Under the pieces are notes generated by a model. It searched no databases. It worked only from the letters and a program-made list of their open reading frames with translations, and was not told where the DNA came from. A program made the position numbers and the translations under genes. This document shows positions 1 to 8,964 of a stretch of DNA of 64,000 nt, piece after piece. The stretch is from Nocardiopsis sp. CNR-923 (GTDB lineage Bacteria > Actinomycetota > Actinomycetes > Streptosporangiales > Streptosporangiaceae). The number at the start of each line of letters is the position of its first letter. Within the stretch, counting starts at the first letter, position 1. Location of the stretch: NCBI RefSeq assembly GCF_001942255.1, contig NZ_MKKC01000075.1, forward strand, positions 1 through 64,000, in the 5' to 3' direction.

Positions 1-60
1 GCCATGACGACCCCCCTGGTCCGAAGTCTAGTCGCCCAGGTCGGAAGGTTTGACGACACA

Positions 61-95
61 CCACGGCCGCCGCGACGCCAAGTCGCGGCGGCGTG
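61..95 (-). terminator. Hairpin downstream of pspAA
   Basis: A strong inverted repeat: outer arms CCACG/CGTGG and inner arms CCGCCGCGAC/GTCGCGGCGG around a 5-nt loop, with one unpaired G. It lies about 105 nt past the pspAA stop on the minus strand and probably ends the pspA operon. There is no long T tract. I see no gene in bases 1-199; the short frames there are artefacts of high GC. Confidence 0.5.
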
Positions 96-199
96 GGCGA
101 CACGCGCGCGCTGGTGTGGGACGCCTCCGACCGCTCCGGTCGCGCGCCGCTGTCCGGATCGCCCGCCTGGACGGACGGCGGCGTACCCGGCCAGGCAGA

Positions 200-478
200 C
201 TAGCCGGGGATGAGGCCGTCGTCCTGGAGCATCTCTCGCACCTCGTCCATGGTGGCGTCGGCGGGCGGGAGGATGAACTGTGAGGGCTCCAGCGCGTCGG
301 GCGGCAGGGGCTTGCCGTCCGCACGCACCTTGGCCAACAGGTCGTGCAGGGCCTCCCGGAACCTGTCCTCGTCGCCGGACTCGATCGCCGCCTCCAACGA
401 GGCGTCGAAGGAGTTCAGGACGTCGAGGTCGGCGTCGGTGAGGTCGAGCTGCCCCTCACCCATGATGCGGACGATCAT
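200..478 (-). CDS. pspAA: PspA-associated protein PspAA
   Basis: A small acidic 92-residue protein beginning MIVRIMGEGQ, the typical opening of the actinobacterial PspAA family. It is thought to work with PspA in the envelope stress response. The centre is helical (roughly residues 17-50) and the C-terminal half is rich in Asp, Glu and Pro. There is no signal peptide or membrane segment. Its ATG overlaps the stop of pspA by 4 nt, so the two are very probably translationally coupled and co-transcribed. The family assignment rests on the N-terminal signature and the partner gene; its biochemical role is not established. Confidence 0.85.
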   Translation of the reverse strand: MIVRIMGEGQLDLTDADLDVLNSFDASLEAAIESGDEDRFREALHDLLAKVRADGKPLPPDALEPSQFILPPADATMDEVREMLQDDGLIPG

Positions 479-1233
479 GAGCCCTCCCGGTTGTTGCCGC
501 CCTCGATCTGCGGCGCGGAGCCGCCGCCGTTGCCCTGCCCGAGCTCCAGCTTCATGCGCTCCAGCTCGGCCTCGACACCGGTGGAGCTGGCCATCCGGTC
601 GAGCTCGGCCTGGATGTCGTCCTTGGCGGTGCCGGTGACGTCGTCGAGCGCCCCGGAGGCCAGGAGTTCGTCGACCGCGCCCGCGCGGGCCTGCATCTCG
701 GCGGTCTTGTCCTCGGCACGCTGCACCGCCATGCCGACGTCGCCCATCTCCTCCGAGATGCCGGAGAAGGCCTCGCTGATCTGCGTCTGGGCCTGGGCTG
801 CGGTGTAGGTCGCCTTGATCGTCTCCTTGCGGGTGCGGAAGGCGTCCACCTTGGCCTGGAGGCGCTGGGCCGCCATGGTGAGCTTCTGCTCCTCGCCCTG
901 GAGGTTGGCGTGCTGTTCGCGCAGGCTCTCGATCTGGCTGCTCAGACCGGAGCGCCGCGTCAGGGCTTCGCGGGCGAGGTCCTCCCGACCCTGGGTCAGC
1001 GCCGCGCGCCCCTGGGTCTCCAGCTTGCCGGACTGCTGCTCCAGCTGCTGGATCTGCAACTCGACGCGCTTGCGGGAGGTGGCGACGTCCGCCACACCAC
1101 GACGAACCTTCTGTAGGAGCTCAAGCTGTTTCTGGTAAGAGTAGTCGAGGGTTTCCCTGGGGTCCTCGACCGAGTCCAGGGCCTTGTTGGCCTTGGACTT
1201 GAAGATCATCGAAAGTCGCTGAAACACGCTCAT
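475..1233 (-). CDS. pspA: PspA/IM30 family phage-shock protein
   Basis: A 252-residue protein of the PspA/Vipp1 (IM30) family, which are peripheral membrane proteins that polymerise on damaged membranes. The N-terminus MSVFQRLSMIFKSKANKALD is the amphipathic membrane-binding helix. Then come the conserved segment EDPRETLDYSYQKQLELLQK and a long coiled coil (about residues 30-215) dense in Gln, Glu, Arg and Ala. The tail is Gly/Asn-rich. The length matches actinobacterial members. A purine-rich GAAGGGGA lies just upstream of the ATG. It forms an operon with pspAA. Nothing in the sequence shows the stress-inducing promoter. Confidence 0.92.
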   Translation of the reverse strand: MSVFQRLSMIFKSKANKALDSVEDPRETLDYSYQKQLELLQKVRRGVADVATSRKRVELQIQQLEQQSGKLETQGRAALTQGREDLAREALTRRSGLSSQIESLREQHANLQGEEQKLTMAAQRLQAKVDAFRTRKETIKATYTAAQAQTQISEAFSGISEEMGDVGMAVQRAEDKTAEMQARAGAVDELLASGALDDVTGTAKDDIQAELDRMASSTGVEAELERMKLELGQGNGGGSAPQIEGGNNREGS

Positions 1234-1338
1234 CGGCGTGGCCGTCCCCTTCTCGGTGCGTACATCGGCTGTTCCCAGCGGGCGCTTCGCCCAACCCTAC
1301 GCGGTCTGGCCCGCGGTCGCCATAAAGCTGTGACCGGC

Positions 1339-1344
1339 TACCCT
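1339..1344 (+). promoter_or_regulatory. -10 element of a leaderless promoter
   Basis: TACCCT ends 6 nt before the GTG at 1351 and no Shine-Dalgarno sequence intervenes, so the transcript probably starts at or next to the start codon. Confidence 0.5.
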
Positions 1345-1350
1345 GAGGGT

Positions 1351-1992
1351 GTGTTCCGACGTCGCTCCGCTTCCGCAGCCACGGATTCGCACTCATCCGA
1401 ATCCGCCAGCCATGAGGCCACTGAGGCCACCCAACCTAAGGGATATACCCCCAAGAAGGGTGTCCCCACCCCAAAGCGTAAGGAATCCGAACGGGACCTG
1501 CGCCGGCCGCTCAACGCTCCGCAGTCGCGCAAGGAGGCCTACCGGGCCTACCGCGGGCGCCTCGACCGCCAGCGCGGTCGCACCGCCCGCGACGGCGGCG
1601 CCGCCAAGGGCGAGGAACGCTACTTCCGCCCGCAGGACCACGGTGCCGCACGGGCCTTCGCCCGTGACTTCGTCGACTCGCGCCGCAGCCTGAGCGAGTT
1701 CTTCCTGCCCCTGTCGGTCGTCATCGTCCTGTTGATGTTCGTGAACAACCCCACCGCGCAGATGGTCGTGGCCTACGTGTTGTGGCCGTTGATGATGGTC
1801 ACGATCGTCATCGAGGGCGTCCTCGTGGGCCGCACGGTGAAGCGGCGCGCCGGCCAGTACTTCCCGGACGACCCGAGTGTGAAGGGTTCGGGCCTGTACG
1901 CGGCGATGCGCCAGATCCAGTTCCGCCGCCTGCGCCTGCCCAAGCCCCGGGTGAAGGTCCGCGAGGACCCCACGCCGCGCTACGTGCGCTGA
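1351..1992 (+). CDS. DUF3043 membrane protein
   Basis: A 213-residue protein of the actinobacterial DUF3043 family, of unknown function. It begins MFRRR, followed by about 90 Lys/Arg/Pro-rich residues (KKGVPTPKRKESERDLRRP), then the conserved YFRPQDHGAARAFARDFVDSRR. Two hydrophobic segments follow (about residues 112-130 and 137-157), and a basic tail ends near the C-terminus. I chose the GTG at 1351 over one at 1330 because it gives the usual MFRRR opening and sits next to a -10 hexamer. It is divergent from pspA. Confidence 0.85.
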   Translation: MFRRRSASAATDSHSSESASHEATEATQPKGYTPKKGVPTPKRKESERDLRRPLNAPQSRKEAYRAYRGRLDRQRGRTARDGGAAKGEERYFRPQDHGAARAFARDFVDSRRSLSEFFLPLSVVIVLLMFVNNPTAQMVVAYVLWPLMMVTIVIEGVLVGRTVKRRAGQYFPDDPSVKGSGLYAAMRQIQFRRLRLPKPRVKVREDPTPRYVR

Positions 1993-2111
1993 GGCGCCCG
2001 CCCGATCAGGCGATCGGGGCCGGGTGCGCGCACCGGCCCCACCTCCTCACAGCCCGTGAGCACTCGCTTCTCCTGCCGGACCGACCCTCGCGAGCCGACG
2101 TCTTCCACCGC

Positions 2112-2117
2112 TACAGT
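2112..2117 (+). promoter_or_regulatory. -10 element of a leaderless promoter
   Basis: TACAGT lies 7 nt before the ATG at 2125 with no ribosome-binding site between, as expected for leaderless transcription. Confidence 0.5.
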
Positions 2118-2124
2118 GCTCCGC

Positions 2125-3129
2125 ATGGATTTTCGGCATCTGGGTAACAGCGGTCTGGTGGTCAGCGAGATCGCCTACGGGAACTGGATCACGCACGGTT
2201 CGCAGGTGGAGGAGGAGACCGCGGTCGCGTGCGTGCGCGCGGCACTGGACGCGGGCGTCACCACGTTCGACACGGCGGACGTCTACGCGCTCGGCAAGGC
2301 GGAGGAAGTCCTGGGCCGCGCGCTGAAGGGTGAGCGCAGGGACGGGTTGGAGATCTTCTCCAAGGTGTTCTGGCCCATGGGCGAGGGCCGGAACGACCGG
2401 GGCCTGTCCCGCAAACACGTCATCCGCGGCGTGGAGGACTCCCTCCGCCGTCTGGGGACCGACTACCTGGACCTGTACCAGGCGCACCGGTTCGACTACA
2501 CCACCCCGCTGGAGGAGACCATGCGGGCCTTCGAGGACCTGGTCCGCCAGGGCAAGGTCCTCTACGTCGGGGTGTCCGAGTGGCGGGCGGAGGAGATCGA
2601 GCGCGCGCTGAGGATCGCCGACGAGATGGGCTTCGACCGGATCGTCTCCAACCAGCCGCAGTACAACATGCTGTGGCGGGTCATCGAGTCGGAGGTCGTC
2701 CCCGTGTGCGAGCGCGAGGGGATCGGCCAGATCGTGTGGTCGCCCATCGCGGGCGGCATGCTCACCGGCAAGTACAAGGTGGGCCGCCCCGCGCCGAGCG
2801 GCTCGCGCGCGGCCGAACCTGAGGCCGGCAGGTTCCTCAGGGACCTCACCGAGGACGAGAAGCTGCTGTCGAGGGTGGCCCGGCTGGAGCCGCTGGCGGC
2901 CGAAGCCGGTCTGAGCATGGCCCAGCTCGCGGTCGCCTGGGTCCTGCGCAACCCCAACGTGTCCGCCGCGATCGTCGGCGCCTCGCGCCCCGAACAGGTC
3001 CGCGACAACGTCGGGGCCACCGGCGTGAAGCTCGACGACGACCTGGTCGCCCGCGTCGACGAGATCCTGGGTGACAGCGTCCAGCGCGACCCGGCGCTGA
3101 CCAGGAGCCCGGAGAACATCCGCGCGTAG
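2125..3129 (+). CDS. Aldo/keto reductase family oxidoreductase
   Basis: A 334-residue TIM-barrel aldo/keto reductase of the voltage-gated K+ channel beta-subunit-like (YhdN/KCNAB) group, using NADPH to reduce carbonyls. The catalytic tetrad is visible: Asp and Tyr in FDTADVYALGKAEEVLG, Lys in EIFSKVFWP and His in YQAHRFDY. Near the C-terminus ASRPEQVRDNVGATGVKL is the nucleotide-phosphate-binding stretch. It is a single transcription unit. The substrate cannot be predicted. Confidence 0.9.
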   Translation: MDFRHLGNSGLVVSEIAYGNWITHGSQVEEETAVACVRAALDAGVTTFDTADVYALGKAEEVLGRALKGERRDGLEIFSKVFWPMGEGRNDRGLSRKHVIRGVEDSLRRLGTDYLDLYQAHRFDYTTPLEETMRAFEDLVRQGKVLYVGVSEWRAEEIERALRIADEMGFDRIVSNQPQYNMLWRVIESEVVPVCEREGIGQIVWSPIAGGMLTGKYKVGRPAPSGSRAAEPEAGRFLRDLTEDEKLLSRVARLEPLAAEAGLSMAQLAVAWVLRNPNVSAAIVGASRPEQVRDNVGATGVKLDDDLVARVDEILGDSVQRDPALTRSPENIRA

Positions 3130-3353
3130 GGGTCGCGGTGGGAGTCCCGGTCGTCCTTCGGCGCCCGGGGCTTCGCCGTCTCCGGGGCCGAGCCGCTCAA
3201 CGCGCCATGTCCCGGGCCGGGTGGGAGCGGTCCAGCCGCCCGGTCCGCCGGAGCCGCCACAGGGGGATGTGACGGGTTCGAGCACCGCGTGACCGCGGTG
3301 GGTGGACGTCATGCCCCGATGGTCACGTGGTGTCGGATCCGCGAACACGCCCG

Positions 3354-3560
3354 CTACTCGGCCGTCGCCAGCGCCATCGCGTAGACCTCCCGGTCGCCGT
3401 CCATGAGAGCGACCCGGCCCACTCCGTCCTCGGCCAGCGCCCGCCAGTTCTCTCCCAGCCAGCTCTCCGCGTCGCCCCGGGAGGTGAACGCCTCGGCGGG
3501 CAGGTCCCCGTCCGGCGGGGTCGCACCGTCGGCCCCGATGTACCGCCAGGTCCACGCCAT
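3354..3560 (-). CDS. Small conserved actinobacterial protein, function unknown
   Basis: A 68-residue acidic protein beginning MAWTWRYIGADG and containing FTSRGDAESWLGENWRALAEDGV, a fold-like pattern of alternating strands and helices seen in many small actinomycete proteins. No domain of known function is recognisable. I set the start at the ATG at 3560 because the upstream extension is low-complexity and basic. It is divergent from the cobU-like gene. Confidence 0.7.
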   Translation of the reverse strand: MAWTWRYIGADGATPPDGDLPAEAFTSRGDAESWLGENWRALAEDGVGRVALMDGDREVYAMALATAE

Positions 3561-3658
3561 GTCCGGCCGCCCTTCGTCGCGGTTCTCCCGGTGTCGTTCA
3601 CCGGATCCCGCCCCGAGCTTAACCAAGGCTTGGCGCCCCATGCTGTTTACTTCTTCGA

Positions 3659-4759
3659 GTGCGTATCCGATTCCTCGGGACAGCGGGTCACGCGGGCTGG
3701 CCGGCCCCGCAGTGCACCTGCGCCTCCTGCAACCAGGCTCAGACGGAGCGCCGTCTGCCCCTGCGCGTGACCGTCGACGACCGCTTCCGCCTCCGCGAGG
3801 AGGGTCCCGTCGGTCCGGTGCCGCCCGAGTACACGGTCGGGCACACGACGGACGGCGTCCTGGTCGAGGGCCCCCACGGCGGACGCCTCCTCTTCGCCCG
3901 TCCCGAACCGGGGCCGCTGCCGGGCGGCCCGCCCGCCGAGGCCCCTGGTGGGGCCCTCGAACACTCTTCGGCGACCCCGCCCCAGCCGGTCGACATGGTG
4001 ATCGTCGACGTGGTCCGGCGGCCGGAGGCGATCGGGGAGCTGCGCCGTCGCGGGGTGATCGGGGTGACGACGGCCGTCGTGGCGGTCGGCGGCGACCACC
4101 GGATCCGCTCCCCGCGCGAGTTCGCCCGACGGACCCGGCTGTGGGGCGCGTTCGCCCCCGGTGACGGCCACGTGATGTCGTGCCCGCCCTCGGTCTGGCC
4201 CGAGCCCCGCCCGCGCGGCCCGCACCGGGTGCTGATCACCGGCGGGGTGCGGTCCGGCAAGTCCACCGAGGCGGAGCTGCGCCTGCTCGCCGAACCCCGG
4301 GTGGTCTACGCGGCGACCGGTCCCCCACCTGATCCGGGGAAGGACCCCGAGTGGGCCGAACGGGTCGCGGCCCACGCCGAGCGCCGCCCGCGGTGGTGGC
4401 GGACCGAGGAGACCTCCGATGTGGTGGCACTGCTCCGGGGCGCGCACGGCGCTGTCCTGGTCGACTGCCTGGGCACCTGGCTGACCGGGGTCATGGACCG
4501 GCACGGCGTGTGGGAGGACCCGCCCTCGCCCGAGGCCGAGGCTCGGGTGCGGGCTGAGGCGTCCAACCTGCTGGAGGCGTGGCGGAGCACCTCTGCCCAC
4601 GTGGTGGCGGTGTCCAACGAGGTGGGTTCCGGCGTCGTCCCGCCGACCCGTGCCGGACGGCTGTTCCGCGACCACCTGGGCAGGCTCAACCAGTGGATCG
4701 GGGCCGAGTCCGAGGAGGTCGTCCTGGTGACGGCGGGACGCGTACTGGAGCTGCCCTGA
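3659..4759 (+). CDS. cobU: Adenosylcobinamide kinase/guanylyltransferase with metallo-hydrolase-like N-domain
   Basis: A 366-residue fusion. Residues 1 to about 185 resemble a metallo-beta-lactamase-fold (PhnP-like) module (MRIRFLGTAGHAGWPAPQCTC) but lack the HxHxDH metal motif, so this half is probably not an active hydrolase. Residues from about 188 form a CobU domain. Its P-loop is TGGVRSGKSTEAE, followed by VYAATG and the VDCLGTWLTG and SNEVGSGVVP motifs. CobU phosphorylates adenosylcobinamide and then makes the GDP derivative in B12 assembly. A TTTACT hexamer 7 nt before the GTG suggests a leaderless start. cobS follows after 26 nt. Confidence 0.85.
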   Translation: MRIRFLGTAGHAGWPAPQCTCASCNQAQTERRLPLRVTVDDRFRLREEGPVGPVPPEYTVGHTTDGVLVEGPHGGRLLFARPEPGPLPGGPPAEAPGGALEHSSATPPQPVDMVIVDVVRRPEAIGELRRRGVIGVTTAVVAVGGDHRIRSPREFARRTRLWGAFAPGDGHVMSCPPSVWPEPRPRGPHRVLITGGVRSGKSTEAELRLLAEPRVVYAATGPPPDPGKDPEWAERVAAHAERRPRWWRTEETSDVVALLRGAHGAVLVDCLGTWLTGVMDRHGVWEDPPSPEAEARVRAEASNLLEAWRSTSAHVVAVSNEVGSGVVPPTRAGRLFRDHLGRLNQWIGAESEEVVLVTAGRVLELP

Positions 4760-4785
4760 CCGGCGACGCCGCCGCGGGCGCGCGG

Positions 4786-5543
4786 ATGGCCGTGGGGACG
4801 TTCACGGTCGTGCCCGTGCGGGTGGAGCGCGCGGACCGCGCCGCCACCGGGTGGGCGATGTTCTGGGCCGCTCCCCTGGGCGCGGTGCTCGGCGCGGTCC
4901 TCGGGACGGTGGCCGCGGCGGTCTCGGAGCTGGGGCTGTCGGATCCGCTGGCCGCCCTGACGGCCGTGGGTCTGGGCGCCCTGCTCACGCGTGCCCTGCA
5001 CCTGGACGGGTTGGCCGACCTCGCCGACGGGCTCGGGAGCGGCGGCCGTGCCGAGGACGCGCTGGCGGTGATGCGCAAGTCGGACATCGGACCGTTCGGC
5101 GTCGTCACGTTGGTCGTCGTGATGGCCGCGCAGGTGCTGGCGCTCGGGCAGCTGGTCGGGGCGGGGCCCGGCACCGCCGTGGTCGGCGCGTCCGCGGCGT
5201 GGTCCGTGGGACGGCTGGCGGTGGCCCTGGCGTGCACGCCGCGCGTGCCTCGGCCCGGTCCGAGGGGCTGGGCGCGTGGGTGGCGGGGACCGTGCGCCTC
5301 CCGCTGGCCGCGGCGGCGTGCGCGGTCGTGGCGGCGGTGTGCGCGACGGGCCTGCTCGTCTCGCCGTGGTCGGCGGCGGGGTGTGCCGCGGGCGCCGTGG
5401 CGGGGCTGTCCGCGGCGGGCGCGGTGCTGCGGCGGTCGGTGCGGCGGCTGGGAGGGATCACCGGGGACGTGTTGGGGGCGCTGGTGGAGTGCGCGACCGC
5501 GGCGGCGCTGGTCGTGGCGGCGGCCGTCGCCTCCTGGGGCTGA
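4786..5543 (+). CDS. cobS: Cobalamin synthase CobS (adenosylcobinamide-GDP ribazoletransferase), one frame break
   Basis: This integral membrane enzyme joins alpha-ribazole to adenosylcobinamide-GDP, the last step of B12 nucleotide-loop assembly. MAVGTFTVVPVRV opens it. The hallmark LHLDGLADLADGLGSGG and ALAVMRKSDIGPFG follow, plus several hydrophobic helices. The reading frame breaks near 5248: upstream it reads GRLAVALACTPR, and downstream, in the -1 frame, SEGLGAWVAGTVRLPLAAA and on to a TGA at 5543. One missing base explains this. The gene follows the cobU-like gene as a two-gene operon. Confidence 0.82.
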
Positions 5544-5836
5544 CGGAGCGGCTCGTGGAGGGGACCGTTCCGTACCGGTGTCCGACTCCCGGACGGGCCG
5601 ATGTCACCATCATCACATTTTTTCACATCGATTTTCGCGGCCCGTCCGCGCGGACGGCGGCCACCACTCCGGGCGATCCCGTGCGACACCCCCCACCGGC
5701 GGCCAGAGGGCCCCTCCCAGCGCGCGGCGGGCCTGGTCGCCCGGGGGAACGACCCTGATCCCGCGGTGCGCGGAGTGCCGCGTCAGGGCCCGCGGGGGCG
5801 CGGGGCGCCGCGTCGCCGCCGTGTTCACGGGGCGAC
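5544..5836. other. Intergenic gap, no gene seen
   Basis: About 300 nt between cobS and pepA. It holds one AT-richer patch around 5605-5635 with a run of six T, which may contribute to ending cobS transcription. I see no convincing ORF or RNA. Confidence 0.4.
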
Positions 5837-5842
5837 TAGCAT
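5837..5842 (+). promoter_or_regulatory. -10 element of a leaderless promoter (pepA)
   Basis: TAGCAT lies 7 nt before the GTG at 5850. Confidence 0.45.
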
Positions 5843-5849
5843 CGGGAAC

Positions 5850-7362
5850 GTGAGCACGTCGTTGTCAGTACATACGGAGTCCCCCAGTTCGCTCGACGCC
5901 GACGCGGTTGTCGTCGGTTACCACTCCGGAGGCGACGCTCCGAGCCCGCGTCGGGCGCTCATGACGTCGACGCCGCCTTCTCCGGCGGCCTCGACGCGAC
6001 ACTGTCGCTCCTGGGAGCGAGCGGCGAACCCGAGGAGGTGCACACCCTTGCCTCCCTCGGAGCCGTCCCGGCCCCGGTCGTCGTCGCGGTCGGTCTCGGC
6101 CCGGCGCCCGCCGACGGTCCCGTCGACTCCGACACCCTGTCCCGCGCCGCCGGCGCCGCCCTGCGTTCGCTGTCCTCGCGCCCCGGGGGCGCCGGTCGCG
6201 TCGTCCTGGCCCTCCCCGCACAGACCGCCGACCAGGCGGGCGCCGTGGCGCTCGGAGCCCAGTTGGGCGCCTACTCCTTCGACCGGTACCGCACCGGCGA
6301 GAAGGCGCGCACCCGCGCCGAGCACACGCTCGACCTGACCGTGGTCTCCACCGCCGCCGGCGCCGCCGAGGCCGTGGAGCGGTCCCGGGTCCTGGCCGAG
6401 GCCGTCGCCCTCACCCGTGACCTGGTCAACGCCGCCCCCGCCGACCTGGTCCCCGAGGACCTGGCCGCGGCGGCCCAGGACGTCGCCGCCGCGACCGGCC
6501 TGCAGATCGAGGTCCTGGACGAGCGGGCGCTCGCCGAGGGCGGCTACGGCGGTCTGACCGGGGTCGGCCAGGGGTCGGCCAACCCGCCCCGGCTGGTCCG
6601 CCTGGCCCACACCCACCCGGAGGCCACGAAGACCGTCGCCTTCGTCGGCAAGGGCATCACGTTCGACTCCGGCGGCCTGTCCCTCAAGCCGGCGGCTTCG
6701 ATGGACTGGATGAAGTCCGACATGGCCGGCGCCGCCTCCGTGCTCGCCGCCATGCGCGCCATCGCCGCGTTGGAGCTGCGGGTCAACGTCGTGGGCTACC
6801 TGGCCGTGGCCGAGAACATGCCCAGCGGCACCGCGCAGCGCCCCTCCGACGTCCTGAGCATCTACGGCGGCAAGACCGTCGAGGTCCTCAACACCGACGC
6901 CGAGGGCCGCCTGGTCATGGCGGACGCCTGGTCCGCGCGCACGAGGACGAGCCGGACCTGATCGTGGACATCGCCACGCTGACGGGCGCCCAGCTCGTCG
7001 CGCTCGGCACCCGGGTGTTCGCCGTCATGTCCAACGACGACGCGATCCGCGACGAGGTCGTCGCCGCGGCCGGCGCCGCCGGTGAGTCCGCGTGGCCGAT
7101 GCCGCTTCCCTCCGAGCTGCGCTCGGGCCTGGACTCGTCCGTCGCCGACATCGCCAACGTGGCCGGAGAGCGCTGGGGCGGCATGCTCTCCGCGGGCGTG
7201 TTCCTCAGGGAGTTCATCGAGGACGGCGTCAGGTGGGCGCACCTCGACATCGCCGGCCCGTCCTTCAACCAGGGCGGACCGCACGGCTACACGGCCAAGG
7301 GCGGCACGGGTGCGGGCACGCGCACCCTGGTCCGCATCGCCGAGCAGTACACCACCGAGTAG
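5850..7362 (+). CDS. pepA: Leucyl aminopeptidase (M17), two frame breaks
   Basis: A cytosolic dizinc aminopeptidase that removes N-terminal residues from peptides. The metal and active-site motifs are intact: FVGKGITFDSGGLSLKP, the loop around VAENMPSG, and the family signature NTDAEGRLVMADA, then DIATLTGAQ. The gene reads through three frames. The first break is near 5950, joining ADAVVVGYHSGGDAP to HDVDAAFSGGLDATLSLLG. The second is near 6928, where one C missing from GACGCC(C)TGGTC restores ADALVRAHEDEPDLIVDIA. Both fit single-base losses. lpdA follows past a strong terminator. Confidence 0.88.
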
Positions 7363-7364
7363 CA

Positions 7365-7398
7365 GGACCCGGGGAGGGGCGGCGCCCCTCCCCGGTCC
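7365..7398 (+). terminator. Rho-independent-type terminator after pepA
   Basis: A long GC stem (CGGGGAGGGGC / GCCCCTCCCCG, extended by GGACC/GGTCC with one bulge) with a 3-nt loop, starting just past the pepA stop. Confidence 0.7.
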
Positions 7399-7484
7399 CG
7401 CGGACCGGGCGCCGTCCCCCCACGCGTGCCGGTCGCGCGGCCCACCACCCGGAATCACCAGCCACAAACAAGGAGTTCGTTCCC

Positions 7485-8861
7485 GTGAGTGAGAGCGGCG
7501 GCACATTCGACCTCGTCGTCCTTGGCGGCGGCAGCGGCGGCTACGCGGCGGCGCTACGCGCGGCGGAGCTCGACATGAGCGTCGTCCTGATCGAGAAAGA
7601 CAAGCTGGGTGGGACCTGCCTCCACCGTGGCTGCATCCCCACCAAGGCGCTCCTGCACTCGGCCGAGGTCGCCGACTCCGCTCGGGAGAGCGAGAACTTC
7701 GGTGTCAAGGCCACCTTCGAGGGCATCGACATCGAGGCGGTCCACACCTACAAGGACAAGGTGGTCAACGGCCTGCACAAGGGCCTGACCGGGCTGGTCA
7801 AGTCCCGCAAGATCACCGTCGTCGAGGGTGAGGGCCGCCTCACCGGACCGGACGAGGTCACCGTCGACGGCGCCGTCTACAAGGGCCGCAACGTCCTGCT
7901 CGCCACCGGTTCCAAGCCCAAGACCCTGGGTCTGGACATCGACGGCGAGAAGGTCATGACCAGCGACCAGGCCCTCGGCCTGGACCGCGTCCCCGGCTCG
8001 GTCATCGTCCTGGGCGGCGGCGTCATCGGCGTGGAGTTCGCCAGCGTCTGGCGATCCTACGGCGCCGACGTCACCATCGTCGAGGCACTTCCCCACCTGG
8101 TCCCGGTGGAGGAGGAGTCCAGCTCCAAGCTGCTGGAGCGGGCCTTCCGCAAGCGCAAGATCAAGTACGAGCTCGGCACCCCCTTCGAGTCGGTCAAGAC
8201 CACCGACTCCGGTGTGACGGTCACGCTCAAGGGCGGCAAGACCCTGGACGCCGAGGTGCTGCTCGTCGCCATCGGCCGCGGCCCCGTCTCCGAAGGCCTC
8301 GGCTACGAGGAGCAGGGCCTCACCCTGGACCGCGGCTTCGTCAAGGTGGACGAGAACCTGCACACCGGTGTGGGCGACGTCTACGCGGTCGGCGACCTCA
8401 TTCCGACCCTCCAGCTCGCGCACGTCGGTTTCGCCGAGGGCATCTTCGTCGCCGAGCGCATCGCCGGGCTCAACCCGCCCGCGATCGACTACGACGGCGT
8501 CCCGCGCGTCACCTACTGCGAGCCCGAGGTGGCCTCGGTCGGCCTGACCACCAAGGCGGCCAAGGAGCGCGGCCACGACGTGGTGGAGGTGAACTACAAC
8601 CTGGCGGGCAACGGCAAGAGCCAGATCCTCCAGACCCAGGGCGCCGTGAAGGTCATCGCCGAGAAGGACGGCCCGGTCCTGGGCGTCCACATGGTCGGCA
8701 GCCGCGTGGGCGAGCTCATCGCCGAGGGTCAGCTGATCTACAACTGGGAGGCGCTCCCCTCGGAGGTGGCCCAGCTCATCCATCCGCACCCGAGCCAGTC
8801 CGAGGCGCTGGGCGAGGCGCACCTGGCTCTGGCGGGCAAGCCTTTGCACGTGCACGACTGA
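7485..8861 (+). CDS. lpdA: Dihydrolipoyl dehydrogenase (E3)
   Basis: A 458-residue FAD flavoenzyme that reoxidises the lipoyl groups of 2-oxoacid dehydrogenase complexes with NAD+. The FAD site LGGGSGGYAAALRAAELD opens the protein. The redox disulfide lies in GGTCLHRGCIPTKALLHSAE. The NAD site is VLGGGVIGVEFASVW. A second FAD contact is VYAVGDL, and the C-terminal His-Glu pair is in HPHPSQSEALGEAHLAL. I chose the GTG at 7485 because AAGGAG sits 9 nt upstream and the N-terminus then fits the family. sucB follows after a terminator, consistent with supply of E3 for that complex. Confidence 0.95.
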   Translation: MSESGGTFDLVVLGGGSGGYAAALRAAELDMSVVLIEKDKLGGTCLHRGCIPTKALLHSAEVADSARESENFGVKATFEGIDIEAVHTYKDKVVNGLHKGLTGLVKSRKITVVEGEGRLTGPDEVTVDGAVYKGRNVLLATGSKPKTLGLDIDGEKVMTSDQALGLDRVPGSVIVLGGGVIGVEFASVWRSYGADVTIVEALPHLVPVEEESSSKLLERAFRKRKIKYELGTPFESVKTTDSGVTVTLKGGKTLDAEVLLVAIGRGPVSEGLGYEEQGLTLDRGFVKVDENLHTGVGDVYAVGDLIPTLQLAHVGFAEGIFVAERIAGLNPPAIDYDGVPRVTYCEPEVASVGLTTKAAKERGHDVVEVNYNLAGNGKSQILQTQGAVKVIAEKDGPVLGVHMVGSRVGELIAEGQLIYNWEALPSEVAQLIHPHPSQSEALGEAHLALAGKPLHVHD

Positions 8862-8871
8862 CCGCACCACC

Positions 8872-8900
8872 CGGGGGCGGGCCGCCGCGGCCCGCCCCCG
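8872..8900 (+). terminator. Terminator after lpdA
   Basis: A perfect stem of GGGGGCGGGCC with GGCCCGCCCCC around a short GC loop, 10 nt past the lpdA stop. Confidence 0.65.
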
Positions 8901-8964
8901 CCACACCCGCGCCGCCCAGTCAAGGCGCTGGGCAGATTCCGCGCCCAGATCCAACGAGGAACCC

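Noticed and set aside
4-213. Short frames at the left edge
   Set aside because: They overlap the terminator hairpin, have no start context and read as Arg/Pro-rich noise.
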